NCBI GenBank assembly: GCA_964017045.1
Contig: OZ024802.1
Span: forward strand, 12,784,435-12,848,434
DNA: 64,000 bases
Source of the DNA: Omphiscola glabra
Taxonomy: Eukaryota; Mollusca; Gastropoda; Lymnaeidae
Direction of reading: 5' to 3'
The notes under the pieces: model-generated
Database searches by the model: none
The model's input: only the letters and a program-made list of their open reading frames with translations
Told to the model about the DNA's origin: nothing
Shown: positions 54,867 through 64,000 of the stretch, piece after piece
How positions within the stretch are numbered: position 1 is the first letter of the stretch
Layout: every line of letters starts with the position of its first letter
Program-made: the position numbers and the translations under genes

Positions 54867-57200
54867 GTAACAAGATCATTCACTGCTTTAGTTACTGATA
54901 TATCTAGATTCCAGGATCTAGGTCTTAAGTCTCATCATGTTAAAGGAATGCCTGGGCTTCGTTGTCTATCAATTAAGCTGAAATTTATTGGGTCATAGTG
55001 AGAAAAGGGACATATTTACTATACCCACCAAAGTGTCTCCTACGTAAGCTAATGTGAGGATCATTGCACTTTGTTTAAAATATGGTCCAGATAAACTACG
55101 CCGTTAGTTCTAGACCTACATTTCAACACGTCTGACCTTCGACAAGTTCAACATTTCGAACTCCCCAATACCGAAGCCCTAAAAATTGGAAGTAGTTTTC
55201 TTGACCCATCTTAATAAATTTAAGATTTCTAAAATGAAAGGTTTTTAAAGCCTATATTTTCTTTCTACTTTTTAAAATTGCACATTTATAATGATTTCCA
55301 TTTATTAACAACTGCAAGAGAAAAGTTGCATGTAATTTAATTTAACGGAAATCGTTTCTTTCTTTTTAAACCATTATTTTTAAAAAATGTAAAATCTATA
55401 TTTGATGATCTGTCATTGCAAAGATATGAAACAAAAACAATATGCACATCTTTATCTTTTGTTTCCCAAATGACTAATAAAATCAATCCCTCGTTATCCA
55501 ATTAGAAGCATCGTCTAGAAATAGAGCCGTCCTTGTCGCCATCTTTAGAAAATAAGGTCACTCGCATTACGATCTTTCAAATGGACAAATAAAGCAAATC
55601 AAAGAAAAACACTAAAAAAAAAAAAAAAAACACACACACAAAAACACCCCCAAGACTCTTTCGTTAAACTGGCAGACATTTAAGGGGAATAATTCAGTTA
55701 CGCCACCCAGAGTTCCATTTCTTCACGGTCAATGCCAGAAGTAGCTAAGGAAATGTGGACAGCTAAGGGTTTCATGCCGTGAGACTTCCGGTTTTAAGTA
55801 TACCGACGGAAAGGTGGGGAGATAAATATGGGCCAAAGATAACACGCAATTTCAGTGTGAAAAGAAAGATATAAAAAATGAGTTCACGTGGACGCTGAAA
55901 TTAAGGTCGATGGCCAGTGACGTGATCAGGGAGGTTTTAATTTTTACACCAATCGCTTGTGCTGTATCGAGGGTCAGTGGGTCAAGGTTCTTGAATGACA
56001 AAGGCATCTATTTTTAACCACATTTCCTTGTAACAAAATAATATAATTAAAATATCAGCAAACCATTATTGGGTCATTGCAAACGCAGAAGTGTAGATGA
56101 GCACTCTATGTAGCAAAATGATTCGAATTAAATGTAGATGAAACTTAATAATGTTTTATTTTTACGAATTTTGGAAAATATTTTCTGCACAGACTTTCTT
56201 TGCGCAATGAATTTAAAGAATTTTAAATAATTTTATACTTTTTAGTGCGTTTAACATCGTCTTTAAACGCACTATGGGTTTAATTTATAGATATGTTCCT
56301 GAGCTTGTGTAGATTGGGAAAAAAGTCTTTTCAGGCAATGGGAAATTCCTGGATCCGGAGATCGGGGTGGTCCAAGTAAAGTGTTTGGAATGTGAAACGA
56401 CCGAATTAGATGAAGCTTGTTGCTTGTGTTCCGTCGGGGATTCGCTGTGACACAAATTGCACATCATTAGTCAGAGGATGGACGCACCACTGCGTGGCAC
56501 TGCACCAGGACGTGCGGCACGGCGCAGGAACGGCGCTGCCCCTAAACGTCCATTTACACATGTTTCTGCTCTTTACAATAGGTATGTGGCTCTGGATGTC
56601 GATTTTTACCCGACTGCTCTAAAAGTTTCTCATGTTGCCAACTTAATGCCCCGCTGCGCCTCTGCTAGTTGTCATAAGTTATATCTGTAAAACAAATCTT
56701 TTGGAGATCCGCTTGTTATTAAAGAGATAAATAAAACAAAGCCACACCTGTTCTGGGCCCAAGGGTTTCCGACCACTGTACCAGAACTATTTCGTCAGCT
56801 CATCATCATCAGTGGCGCTACAGCCCATGTATGACTCTGGCCTGCTCCACCACATCCTTCCATTCGGATCGATCCATGGCTTTGCGCCTCGACCTGCGGA
56901 ATCACACTAATGTAAATACATCTCTACATCGTCAATTAGACTCATTCTTGGTCGACCGTTGAGCCGTGTGCCCCTATATTTATGCCTTTAGATCACTTTT
57001 GCTGCTAAACAGTATGGCATTCTCTCCAGGTGTCCTGTCTAGTACAGCCGGTATTTTTAATTTTTGCGACTATGGGTGGGTTTTCCATCAATTAATGTAT
57101 CTCTTGGTTTGTACGAATTCTCCATCCATCAATATCTAACACTGGAACGTATGATTTCATATGGATTTTCCTCTCACATGATTGACTTTCGTAACATTTA
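54867..57200. other. No gene seen over about 2.3 kb
   Basis: Mostly AT-rich unique DNA. From about 56795 a gtggcgctacagcccatgta phrase and following text resemble a LINE-associated noncoding tail, but no assignment is made. ORFs of 60-77 codons near 56285-56690 have no recognised motif. Confidence 0.45.
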
Positions 57201-57284
57201 TTTTTTTACATGGCTGGGTTGTTAGTCCTGCGTCTGGGGACTGCCCCTTACAGCTCTCTGGTTAGGGTACATCTCCAAAACGCC

Positions 57285-57422
57285 GGAGGAAAACGGCTCA
57301 AAGGCAGACCTAGGCTTAGATGGATGGATGATGTGGAAAAAGATCTGAAGCAGCTGGGAATCAAAGCATGGAAAGGAGAAGCATTTGTTAGGTCTGAGGG
57401 GAAGGAAGTGGTGAGGCTGTAG
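57285..57422 (+). pseudogene. LINE C-terminal tail fragment
   Basis: One frame reads GGKRLKGRPRLRWMDDVEKDLKQ, the common C-terminal 'GRPR-RW-DDV--DL' tail of non-LTR retrotransposon ORF2 proteins. It stops at 57420-57422. Nothing upstream on this strand continues it. Confidence 0.6.
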
Positions 57423-57439
57423 CGCCACAAGGGTGGATT

Positions 57440-58245
57440 TCCGCTCACATTTACTGAGCAGGTTATCGACTTGTTTGGTAAGGCACAAAGTCTCAATTGC
57501 GTAAATGACATCTGGTCTTATAACCAAAGTGTATATTGAATTTTTCCCCCCCTTGCTAGTGACGTTTGTAGGCTGAAATAAGAACATTTGCATGTCGTTA
57601 TCCTTTCCTTTTTTTTCTAAGACATAATTTCACTGTGCTCATTTATGGTAACTCCTAGATATTTGAATGTGGCCATCATCTTATTTAATGATGTCTCAGT
57701 ATGCGTGTTCCGTGAAATTACCATATACTTTGTCTTCGCTTCATTTGTCTCAAGACCGGCTTTAAATGAGGCATCTTCACGATCCTTGACTACTTTAATT
57801 ACATCATTGCTGTTTCTGCACAGTAAAGATATGTGGTCCGCATGTACTAGGCACTACAGTGGTTGGCTACATAAATTTCCTGGTAGTTGTGGTTCTGAAA
57901 TGCTTCCATGAAGGCAGTTTGTGATAGCTCCACAGATGCTCACATGTATGTTTCTCATAACTTTTTTCGAATGTGATGATGAAGTGAATACATGATAGTG
58001 AGTCTACTTGTCTGAGGCCCCGATTAATCAAGAGCTCCCTCAAATACCCTTCATGTACTTTTATTCCACTTTTGGAGTTAATAATAACAATAAGTATACG
58101 CTGGATAATTTGTTGTGACTCCAAGTACCTATACGCTTCGTAAAGATATTTCTTGTCCACGCTACCATAAGCTGTTTTGTAGTCGGTGTATGTAGGATTT
58201 CGTATTTGCAACATTTCTCCAGTAGACATATTAGAGTAAAGATAT
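57440..58245 (-). pseudogene. LINE reverse transcriptase fragment
   Basis: Following minus-strand frames gives DYKTAYGSVDKKYLYEA (palm region), a SGIKVHEGYLRELLINRG segment and GLRQVDSLSC. It continues with LVHADHISLLCRNSNDVIK at the catalytic box, GLETNEAKTKYMVISRN, TFKYLGVTIN, and LVIRPDVIYAIETLCLTK. The catalytic box reads HADH where active enzymes have an Asp pair, so it is inactive. Stops and frame changes are also present. Wording matches the LINE at 6742-7378 (LLGRNSIDDII, FKYLGVTIN). Confidence 0.75.
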
Positions 58246-58330
58246 GATCTGCGGTTGATATATTTTGTCGATAGGAAATTAGTAACACACAGTAAGGTTA
58301 AACCTGATAAAAGGAACGCAACAAAACAAC

Positions 58331-58358
58331 GAACGTGTCGGCAGGAAGCCTTCATCAG
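58331..58358 (-). ncRNA. Decayed hammerhead-like motif downstream of the Penelope relic
   Basis: Minus strand CTGATGAAGGC, a five-base loop, GCC, then GACACGTT. The layout equals the motif at 37440, but the conserved GAAA is GACA and the cleavage triplet GTC reads GTT, so it should be inactive. It lies about 200 bp beyond the endonuclease frame, where a Penelope terminal repeat would be. Confidence 0.55.
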
Positions 58359-58559
58359 CGAACAAACATAAAAACGAATAAAATAAAAATGTATCAAAAA
58401 ATATAATGTAGCACTTAGCTCAGAAGTAGTATCCAAGAGGGCAGCCAAGGATTAGTGACAGAAAGTAAGTGGGAGAAAGGTTTAAATAGGGAAGAGGGAA
58501 AGAAAAGAGGAGAAGTAAGTCCACTGCGATAGGTCGTGACGTGGAGGGCGGAGCTAGGT

Positions 58560-58985
58560 TCAAACAATGAATAGAGACATGACATTCATACCATGTGGGG
58601 GCAAGGTGTCATAGGTCAAAATAAGCTTGTGCTCCAAATTCACCCGGCTGGGTGTGTTTGTGCTGGCCACAATCGCGCATATTGAAAAGTCCGCCTTGCC
58701 CAGGTGGTCGGCTCTATTGAAGTGTTTGGAGACAGGACACTGTTTATCTTGTGTAATATTACGGAGGTGTTCAGTACACCGGTCAGAGAATCGGCGTCCA
58801 GTCTCCCCAATGTATGACATCTGGCAGCGGGTGCAAACAATAGCGTGGATAACATTGCAGCTAGTACAAAGGAAACCGCCGCGTATCTGAAAACTGCCCT
58901 TAGGGAAATGTATGTTTTGAGTCTGGAAGACAAAAGGGCAAGTGTTGCATCAGCTGCTGGCACAAAGAGGGTCAGGTCTTGTGAA
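58560..58985 (-). pseudogene. Penelope-like GIY-YIG endonuclease fragment
   Basis: One frame reads CNTCPFVFQTQNIHFPKGSF, then SCNVIHAIVCTRCQMSYIGETGRRFSDRCTEH, and later PVSKHFNRADH. This is the Cys-rich linker plus GIY-YIG-type nuclease found at the C-terminus of Penelope-like retroelement proteins (VIY..C..C-YIGET pattern, then Arg and His/Glu positions). An in-frame TGA just upstream of the Cys motif and the absence of a readable reverse transcriptase show truncation. The frame ends at 58560. A hammerhead-like motif follows downstream on the same strand. Confidence 0.85.
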
Positions 58986-59000
58986 AATAAATGCAGAGAT

Positions 59001-59210
59001 CAAATCCTCGTGTATCGAGGAGCTGGGTTTAATTTTTTTATTCTTCAGGTTATCAAACTAATGGCCATAGTGATTGACATGGCCAAAGACTACATTTCAG
59101 AATAGCTGTTTCCCGTGAAACTTAGCCTTGGGTTGACAATCATTAAATCATAGGTTTTGATGAGACGTATCGCTCGTCTTCTACCACGGCCAGTTTTATG
59201 TTGGATACTC
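59001..59210. other. Nothing recognised
   Basis: Short unique spacer. Confidence 0.4.
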
Positions 59211-59327
59211 ACGTGTTAGTTCTTCTACATCTATCCACGTGTTAGTTCTTCCACATATATCCACGTGTTAGTTCTTCTACATCTATCCAAGTGTTAGTTC
59301 TTCTACATCTACCCAAGTGTTAGTTTT
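59211..59327. repeat. Tandem repeat, 26 bp unit, 4.5 copies
   Basis: Units of cacgtgttagttcttctaca plus tctatc, with cacgtg or caagtg variants. Confidence 0.92.
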
Positions 59328-60128
59328 ACTTTTTTATTATTTTTTTTTTTAATGAAGTTTCGGAACAAAATTCTCCCAAGTATATTTTACTTACAAAATA
59401 TCAAGACTGCTATATTTCATTTTATAGTCGCGAAACGTGCCCAGTAGCCATGAGTAAACGGGGGGGGGGGGGGGGGGGGGTCCTAAACAGACAACCAAGC
59501 AATTCAACTGTATAGTATTCAACATTGTAGTGCCTCCTATAGTCATTACTATTAACATATGACTGTTGCAGTCACCTGTCTATGCGTTAAATATAAATAT
59601 ATACAGACTATATAATTGATTTTGGACTTTTCAGCTTATTTTTGTTGGTGTGTGTGTTTTTTTAAATAAAAATAATTGGTTAATTTGGCCTTGAGGCGTC
59701 CAGCGTGAAAGTAGTGACTAAGAAAAATTAACTAAAAAAAAACAAACACATATTTACACATTATATTTCAATTATTCTATGCATCGCCACTTTATGCGTG
59801 GACAGTGTAGGGCATCGGTTTCCCCAACCCGGGGCTTCTCGCAGCATGAGGTTCGCATCCTTGGGTGTGCCGCCCGGTTATATTTCAAGGGGTGCGAGGA
59901 AAAGTGATTACAATAACAGAGGAAAAGTGGCCTTTTAAGATGCGATAGAAAAATGAATTTTTAACTTTTTACTGTATGTAATAGTGTAATAGTCACAAGT
60001 TTATGATGTGAGTACTACAGTCTTTACAGTTTTGAGAGTTCTCTTAGCATTTATAAAAAAAATATAAAAAAATAAATAAAAAATCGAAATCCATTTTTGT
60101 TGCCAATGTAAGCAAATACTTTTGTGTG
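59328..60128. other. No gene seen
   Basis: A 20-base G run at about 59461-59480. A hAT-like end (atcggtttccccaaccc) lies near 59814, without a partner. Confidence 0.5.
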
Positions 60129-60410
60129 GATGCGATGATTGAGTCGAAGATTGAGTCGATGTTTGAGTCGATGATTGAGACGATGATTGAGTCGATGATT
60201 GAGACGATGGTTGAGCTGATGATTGAGTCGATGATTGAGACGATGATTGAGTAAATGATTGAGCCGATGATGGAGCCGATGATTGAGTAAATGATTGAGT
60301 CGATGATTGAGACGATGATTGAGTAAATGATTGAGTCGATTATTGAGTCGATGATTGAGTCGATGATTGAGTAAATGATTGAGCCGATGATGGAGCCGAT
60401 GATTGAGTAA
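60129..60410. repeat. Minisatellite, 12 bp unit, about 23 copies
   Basis: Units of gatgattgagtc with third-position variants (gac, taa, gcc). A five-unit block (gccgatgatggagcc between taaatg units) is present twice, indicating higher-order duplication. The 123-codon minus-strand ORF is a by-product. Confidence 0.97.
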
Positions 60411-60756
60411 AACAATAAGTAGAGGATGCAGAATATCTAAAAGTTTGGAGACCCGGATGTAAGAGTTGGGTCACAGAGGCAAAAGGTCAGTGGGTCATTT
60501 GGAGAGAGTGGGAGTAGAGGGAGGATTAGGTGGTAAAGTTAAGTGGGGGGTTGCTGGGCAGGGAATGAAGGGGTGAGTGAGAGTAGGTATAGATTATGGA
60601 AAGTGATTAAATAGTCAGGGTAAGAGAAGTGAGTTGGAGGGAGGAAGCAAAGGGGATGTGGGTGAATGAGGGGGTGGGGATGAGGGAGAATGAGGGGGTG
60701 GGGAGAGTGAAAGGGTCCGCTGCTCATTCCTAGCCGCTGGGATTGATTTCTGCACG
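60411..60756. other. No gene seen; G-rich strand
   Basis: The plus strand is rich in gggtgggg-type runs at about 60545-60710. A repeated gaatgagggggtggggatgag phrase appears twice. Confidence 0.5.
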
Positions 60757-60842
60757 ACTCCATACTTATTTCTACCTGATTTCATACTTATTTCTACCTG
60801 ACCTCATACTTATTTCTACCTGACCTCATACTTTTATCTACC
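60757..60842. repeat. Tandem repeat, 22 bp unit, 4 copies
   Basis: Units of tcatacttatttctacctga followed by cc or tt. Confidence 0.9.
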
Positions 60843-60974
60843 CCACTGCTCACATATATCGTCTGACTAAGGACACTTTGCTATTTACTTAATAAATGCA
60901 CCTTTAATTAATTAGGTCTAAGTGTACGACCGCACACGGATGTCGTAGCATTTATGTACAACAAAAGCCCCCCC

Positions 60975-61090
60975 CCCTGATACGCACATTGATGTGCAAC
61001 AAAAGGACTACCAGGTACGCACATTGATGTGCAACAAAAGGACCACCAGAAACGCACATTGATCTACAAAAAAAGAGGATCACCAAGTAC
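60975..61090. repeat. Tandem repeat, about 36 bp unit, 3 copies
   Basis: Units of cgcacattgatgtgcaacaa then aaggaccaccagg; each contains the near-palindrome cacattgatgtg. Confidence 0.85.
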
Positions 61091-61427
61091 GCATGCACTT
61101 ACCGGCACAGCACTAGTTGATATCATAAGATCGCCTTCAACGACAGATGACAACAGTGGAACATACCTAGTACGTTAGCACGGCGACACATGTTGTTCGA
61201 TTCAGCCTTGAAATGTCAATACACACAAAAACATCAACACGGCGTTGTCAGTACGCCGGTACATTGACACCGTTAGTGAGAATCTGGTCAGCATACTATT
61301 TCCAATTCTCATTCAGATCGCACGGGTTTCCCCAGTCATGAAACCCACGGAGAATTCTCGAATTCCCTACAAACTACAAACATATTACACAACGACACAC
61401 AGCAGAAGTGACAGATTTGTGTAGAGG
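61091..61427. other. No gene seen
   Basis: Unique sequence without recognised motifs. Confidence 0.45.
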
Positions 61428-61475
61428 TCACGTGACGTAGCTCCTGAACTTGACCTCAAGTCACAGATATAAATA
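61428..61475 (+). promoter_or_regulatory. Candidate promoter: E-box/CRE-like sites and TATA box
   Basis: tcacgtgacgta combines a CACGTG E-box and a TGACGT site. Nearby are gaggtca and ttgacct half-sites. TATAAATA stands at 61468-61475 in a GC-containing context. Transcription would begin near 61500. No exon was recognised downstream, so the target, if any, is unknown. Confidence 0.3.
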
Positions 61476-61479
61476 GCTC

Positions 61480-62057
61480 GGAAGGCGTTTGTGTAGGGTC
61501 CAACATCACCGGCTCGCAATCCAAGACATCGGGTCACGGTCATTCGCGTAGGTGGTGTGGACATAGACATAGAGATATATTATAGCTCTGTGGGTGCGGA
61601 GCAGTGTTTCAAAGACTAATGTTAAGTGCACGTTAAATTGTGGAACAAAAACAAAGATCAAGTAAAAGTATAAGTATGTCTAAAAATAAAATGCATTCCA
61701 TTATATTATATTCTGTTTTTTTTTAAGCACTCGAAAAACGTTTATTGTTAATACTTGAGTAAATATAAAATTTGCGTTCATGTATAAATTAATTTATCTT
61801 ATTAAATAATACGCGTATTAAACATAAATTTAATTCATTTTTAGGAAGTGAATTTTTTTAATTTATTTTTTTTATTTTTTTTTTTTTGTGAAGTACTGTA
61901 CACAATAATTGATAGAATTTCTTACCCGATAAAATTCAAGAGTTACTGGATTTTTGTAAGGGGGAGTGGGGTGGGGGGGGGGGGGGTTTGGGGGTAAGTG
62001 CAACGACGGCGGGTGGTTTAATTATTTCTTGGTGTTTTGGGGGAGGGGTGGGAAGTT
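61480..62057. other. No gene seen
   Basis: AT-rich with T and G runs (near 61860 and 61972). Confidence 0.5.
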
Positions 62058-62432
62058 TTGGTATTATAGACTTGATGATCTTGTAAAAGAAACATGAATA
62101 AATTATTGAAATAAGTATTAAACAACAAAGTATTAAATAATGCCACACAGCACATCTCGTGGTAAAGGAAATAAAATCTCTCCACACGTTCAGTCGTTCA
62201 ACCTTTTATAGTCTACTTCAAATGATCATTCTAGAAAATAATACGCAGTCTCTCACTGCTTGCCGCATTCTCGAGATCATTCTACAACGTTCGACTGAAA
62301 CGGACAATAGTAAGCTAAAATGTGAACAAAGTGATATTTTTCTAGCCACCCCATAAACGGCCTCGACTAAAAGAGGTCATGCACATGGAATGCGGGCTAA
62401 GCGTGTATCAAAACACGTCATCCTTCATAACA
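62058..62432 (-). mobile_element. Solo LTR (diverged relative of the 25762-31930 element)
   Basis: Aligns with the U3 half of the LTR: atgatcattct, gaaacgga, gatattttt..ctagcca, aaagaggtcatgcac, aacacgtcatcc and the end cttcataaca match in order. On the minus strand it has ACTATAAAAGG as a TATA box. No internal retrotransposon sequence lies beside it. The left limit is uncertain because similarity fades there. Confidence 0.8.
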
Positions 62433-62717
62433 ATGACACATATTGTTCGTGTCTATTTAATATATTTTGAAATAGATAAAACGTCGAATTTTTATATAGC
62501 TTTAGAAAAACCTCTCAAGACTACAAACTTTTATCTCTCAATAATAGTCTTGTAAAACTTTGGTCTCAAAAAATGATTGAGAAGAAACTTAAGCACTAGA
62601 CCGCTAGACCATAAGCGAACGCTGCTTAACTGATTGCCAAGTCTTTGTTTACATTTATCCTCCAGGCATATTAAATCTTGTAAAATAACGAAAAAGTAAT
62701 ATACATATATATATGTA
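62433..62717. other. Nothing recognised
   Basis: Unique AT-rich spacer. Confidence 0.4.
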
Positions 62718-62909
62718 CAGGGCCGGATTTACAGGCAGTCCGAACAGGCCGTGGCCTAGGGGCCCCGCGAAATAAGGGGTCCCAAAATTGGGAGTAGTAT
62801 ATAAAAATATATTTTTGAATTAAAAAACTTAACAATAATTTTTATTTTTCAAAATGGGGCCTCAAATTTGTGTTGGCCTAGGGCCCCTAAAATTGTAAAT
62901 TCGGCCCTG
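62718..62909 (+). mobile_element. hAT-type MITE, cagggccgga-type ends
   Basis: Ends cagggccggattta and taaattcggccctg are inverted repeats with one mismatch. The flanks tatatgta and tatatata match at 7 of 8, but lie in an AT-rich context and could match by chance. The interior has two ggcctaggg(g)cccc segments, one near each end, and no ORF. Confidence 0.85.
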
Positions 62910-63423
62910 TATATATATATGAAAATGCACCATGCTGTTTCATAGAATTTTGGTAAGTTACCGTACCGCCCAGTCGTCATGCTTATATTACTTATTAAAT
63001 AGAAAGAGTGCCATAAATGAATGCAGCCTTTCAGTTTTGAAGTTCTTTACATTAACTTCACTTTTGTTCGTGGCTGGCTGGCAAAAATCTCTGGACGGCT
63101 AATTGACCCACTTACCGACAACCGATCGAGCTGAAACTTGGCACATAAACGTGTTGCCGATGACAACACATTCCTTCACATTTTCAGCCCCACCCCCACC
63201 CCCACCACCGACCCACAAAATCAATTTTTCCTGTTTTCAAAGTGAAGAAGAATGAAATAAGATTTCTCGAAATAAAAGCCCCGATAACTGCGCTAAATGA
63301 GATTCTTTTTTTTAAAAAAATAGTGCGTTTGGTGCGTAATAATTTCTTTTGTTTTTCTGAATTAGTTGGTGAAATAAATCTGTGGTGTAAAAGCGGGTGG
63401 GTCATGTTTTTGCGACCCTTTGG
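62910..63423. other. No gene seen
   Basis: Includes C-rich ccccacccccaccccc near 63187. ORFs of 61-73 codons have no motif. Confidence 0.5.
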
Positions 63424-63612
63424 TTGATTGATTGGATACTTCTATAGCGCTGGTATCCATGCTACTTTAGCATGCTCACAAATAAGTCTTTAAACGTTTC
63501 CTAAATAATCTTCTGTCCTTCTCAGTACTCCTCAAAGATGGAGGTAAAATATTCCCATAACTTTGGCGCTACCGCTTCAAAAGAGCGCACTCCGTACGAC
63601 TTTTTTTTTTAT
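63424..63612 (-). pseudogene. CR1/L2-like LINE 3' end
   Basis: The minus strand reads YGVRSFEAVAPKLWEYF, then, after a one-base shift, NILPPSLRSTEKDRRLFRKR and LKTYL before a stop. This is the usual C-terminus of CR1/L2-type LINE ORF2 (RSF--AAP-LWN-LP). It is followed by a short 3' tail with atagaagtatcc and caatcaatcaa, a simple-repeat end as in CR1/L2 elements. Only the last 50 or so codons remain. Confidence 0.75.
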
Positions 63613-64000
63613 GTGTTCATCCACACTGGGAATTTTCAATAAGGACTGAGTTGAGGACCGCAGATTGGGGTGGGGTTGGGGGGGGGGGGGGAATTATGAT
63701 TCTTATAAAGTGCGTTACTTGAATGCATATTTTGTTAAATTTTCAGCCCACCCCCCTCCCACAAATTGCTCGATATTACATTTAATAATGTATTGATGTG
63801 AACAACTTTGCTTATGGGTTTATTCAATTCCTTTCTAAGACATTATTTCATTTTTTAGAATATTTACCCAACCCCCCTTTCATAATTGATCCCAGGGAAG
63901 TTATTCTCTACACATGTCTGCACTGCTGTTAAAAACGAAGTTATGGGTAAATTTCAAGGCAATCTCCTTTTCGCTTCAGCTTCGAAAAAGTAATTAAGTT
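63613..64000. other. No gene seen
   Basis: G and C runs (near 63678 and 63751) and AT-rich sequence to the window edge. Confidence 0.5.

Noticed and set aside
54481..54998. ORFs of 95-153 codons on both strands
   Set aside because: Products of the 21 bp array.
58640..58963. 107-codon minus-strand ORF overlapping the Penelope fragment
   Set aside because: It is in a different frame from the endonuclease; the Cys and GIY-YIG motifs are in the other frame.
60044..60415. 123-codon minus-strand Ile/Ser-rich ORF resembling a membrane protein
   Set aside because: Generated by a 12 bp array.

Overview
The window is gene-poor, repeat-dense animal DNA. I found no convincing host protein-coding gene, rRNA or tRNA. 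The best guess for the host is a mollusc, probably a freshwater pulmonate snail. This rests on the mix of RTE-like and CR1/L2-like LINEs, a Penelope-like element, many hAT-type MITEs, SPIN-like hAT elements (a family reported from the pond snail Lymnaea stagnalis) and very abundant AT-rich minisatellites. That is an inference; no host marker gene is present.

Layout. 1-5.1 kb: minisatellites (19, 26, 70/71, 32 and 21 bp units) and small MITEs. 5.1-8.7 kb: a composite dispersed repeat whose two blocks recur at 49.4-52.0 kb; this copy is split by a chimeric LINE pseudogene made of an RTE-like RT fused to part of another LINE. 8.9 kb: first SPIN-like element. 10-11.9 kb: an array of about 77 copies of a 25 bp unit. 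12.7-25.6 kb: more minisatellites, a second SPIN-like copy and hAT remnants. 25.8-31.9 kb: a nearly full-length LTR retrotransposon on the minus strand. 32-48 kb: a third SPIN-like copy, a Penelope-type hammerhead ribozyme motif, a hAT transposase relic, a second LINE copy interrupted by a MITE, and many arrays. 48.5-49.1 kb: a LINE 3' end split by a MITE; the matching unoccupied site is at 37.1 kb in the same window. 50.9-52.3 kb: second composite-repeat block with large palindromes. 52.7-54.9 kb: 38, 15, 33 and 21 bp arrays. 57.2-59 kb: LINE remnants and a Penelope GIY-YIG endonuclease relic with a decayed hammerhead motif downstream. 60-64 kb: arrays, a solo LTR related to the 26-32 kb element, a MITE and a CR1/L2-like LINE tail.

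The main result is the LTR retrotransposon at 25762-31930. Its reverse transcriptase is Ty3/gypsy type, but integrase lies upstream of RT-RNase H (Gag-PR-IN-RT-RH). That is the copia-like order known from the Gmr1 group, originally described in deuterostomes. Its 558 bp LTRs differ at only 4 positions, so the insertion is young. Even so, the reading frames carry an in-frame TAA after the Gag core, an in-frame TAG within integrase and a frameshift in RNase H. I saw no primer-binding site next to the 5' LTR and no target-site duplication.

Most remaining ORFs in the window come from tandem arrays. Where the unit length is a multiple of three, several frames on both strands stay open, and these ORFs should not be read as genes.
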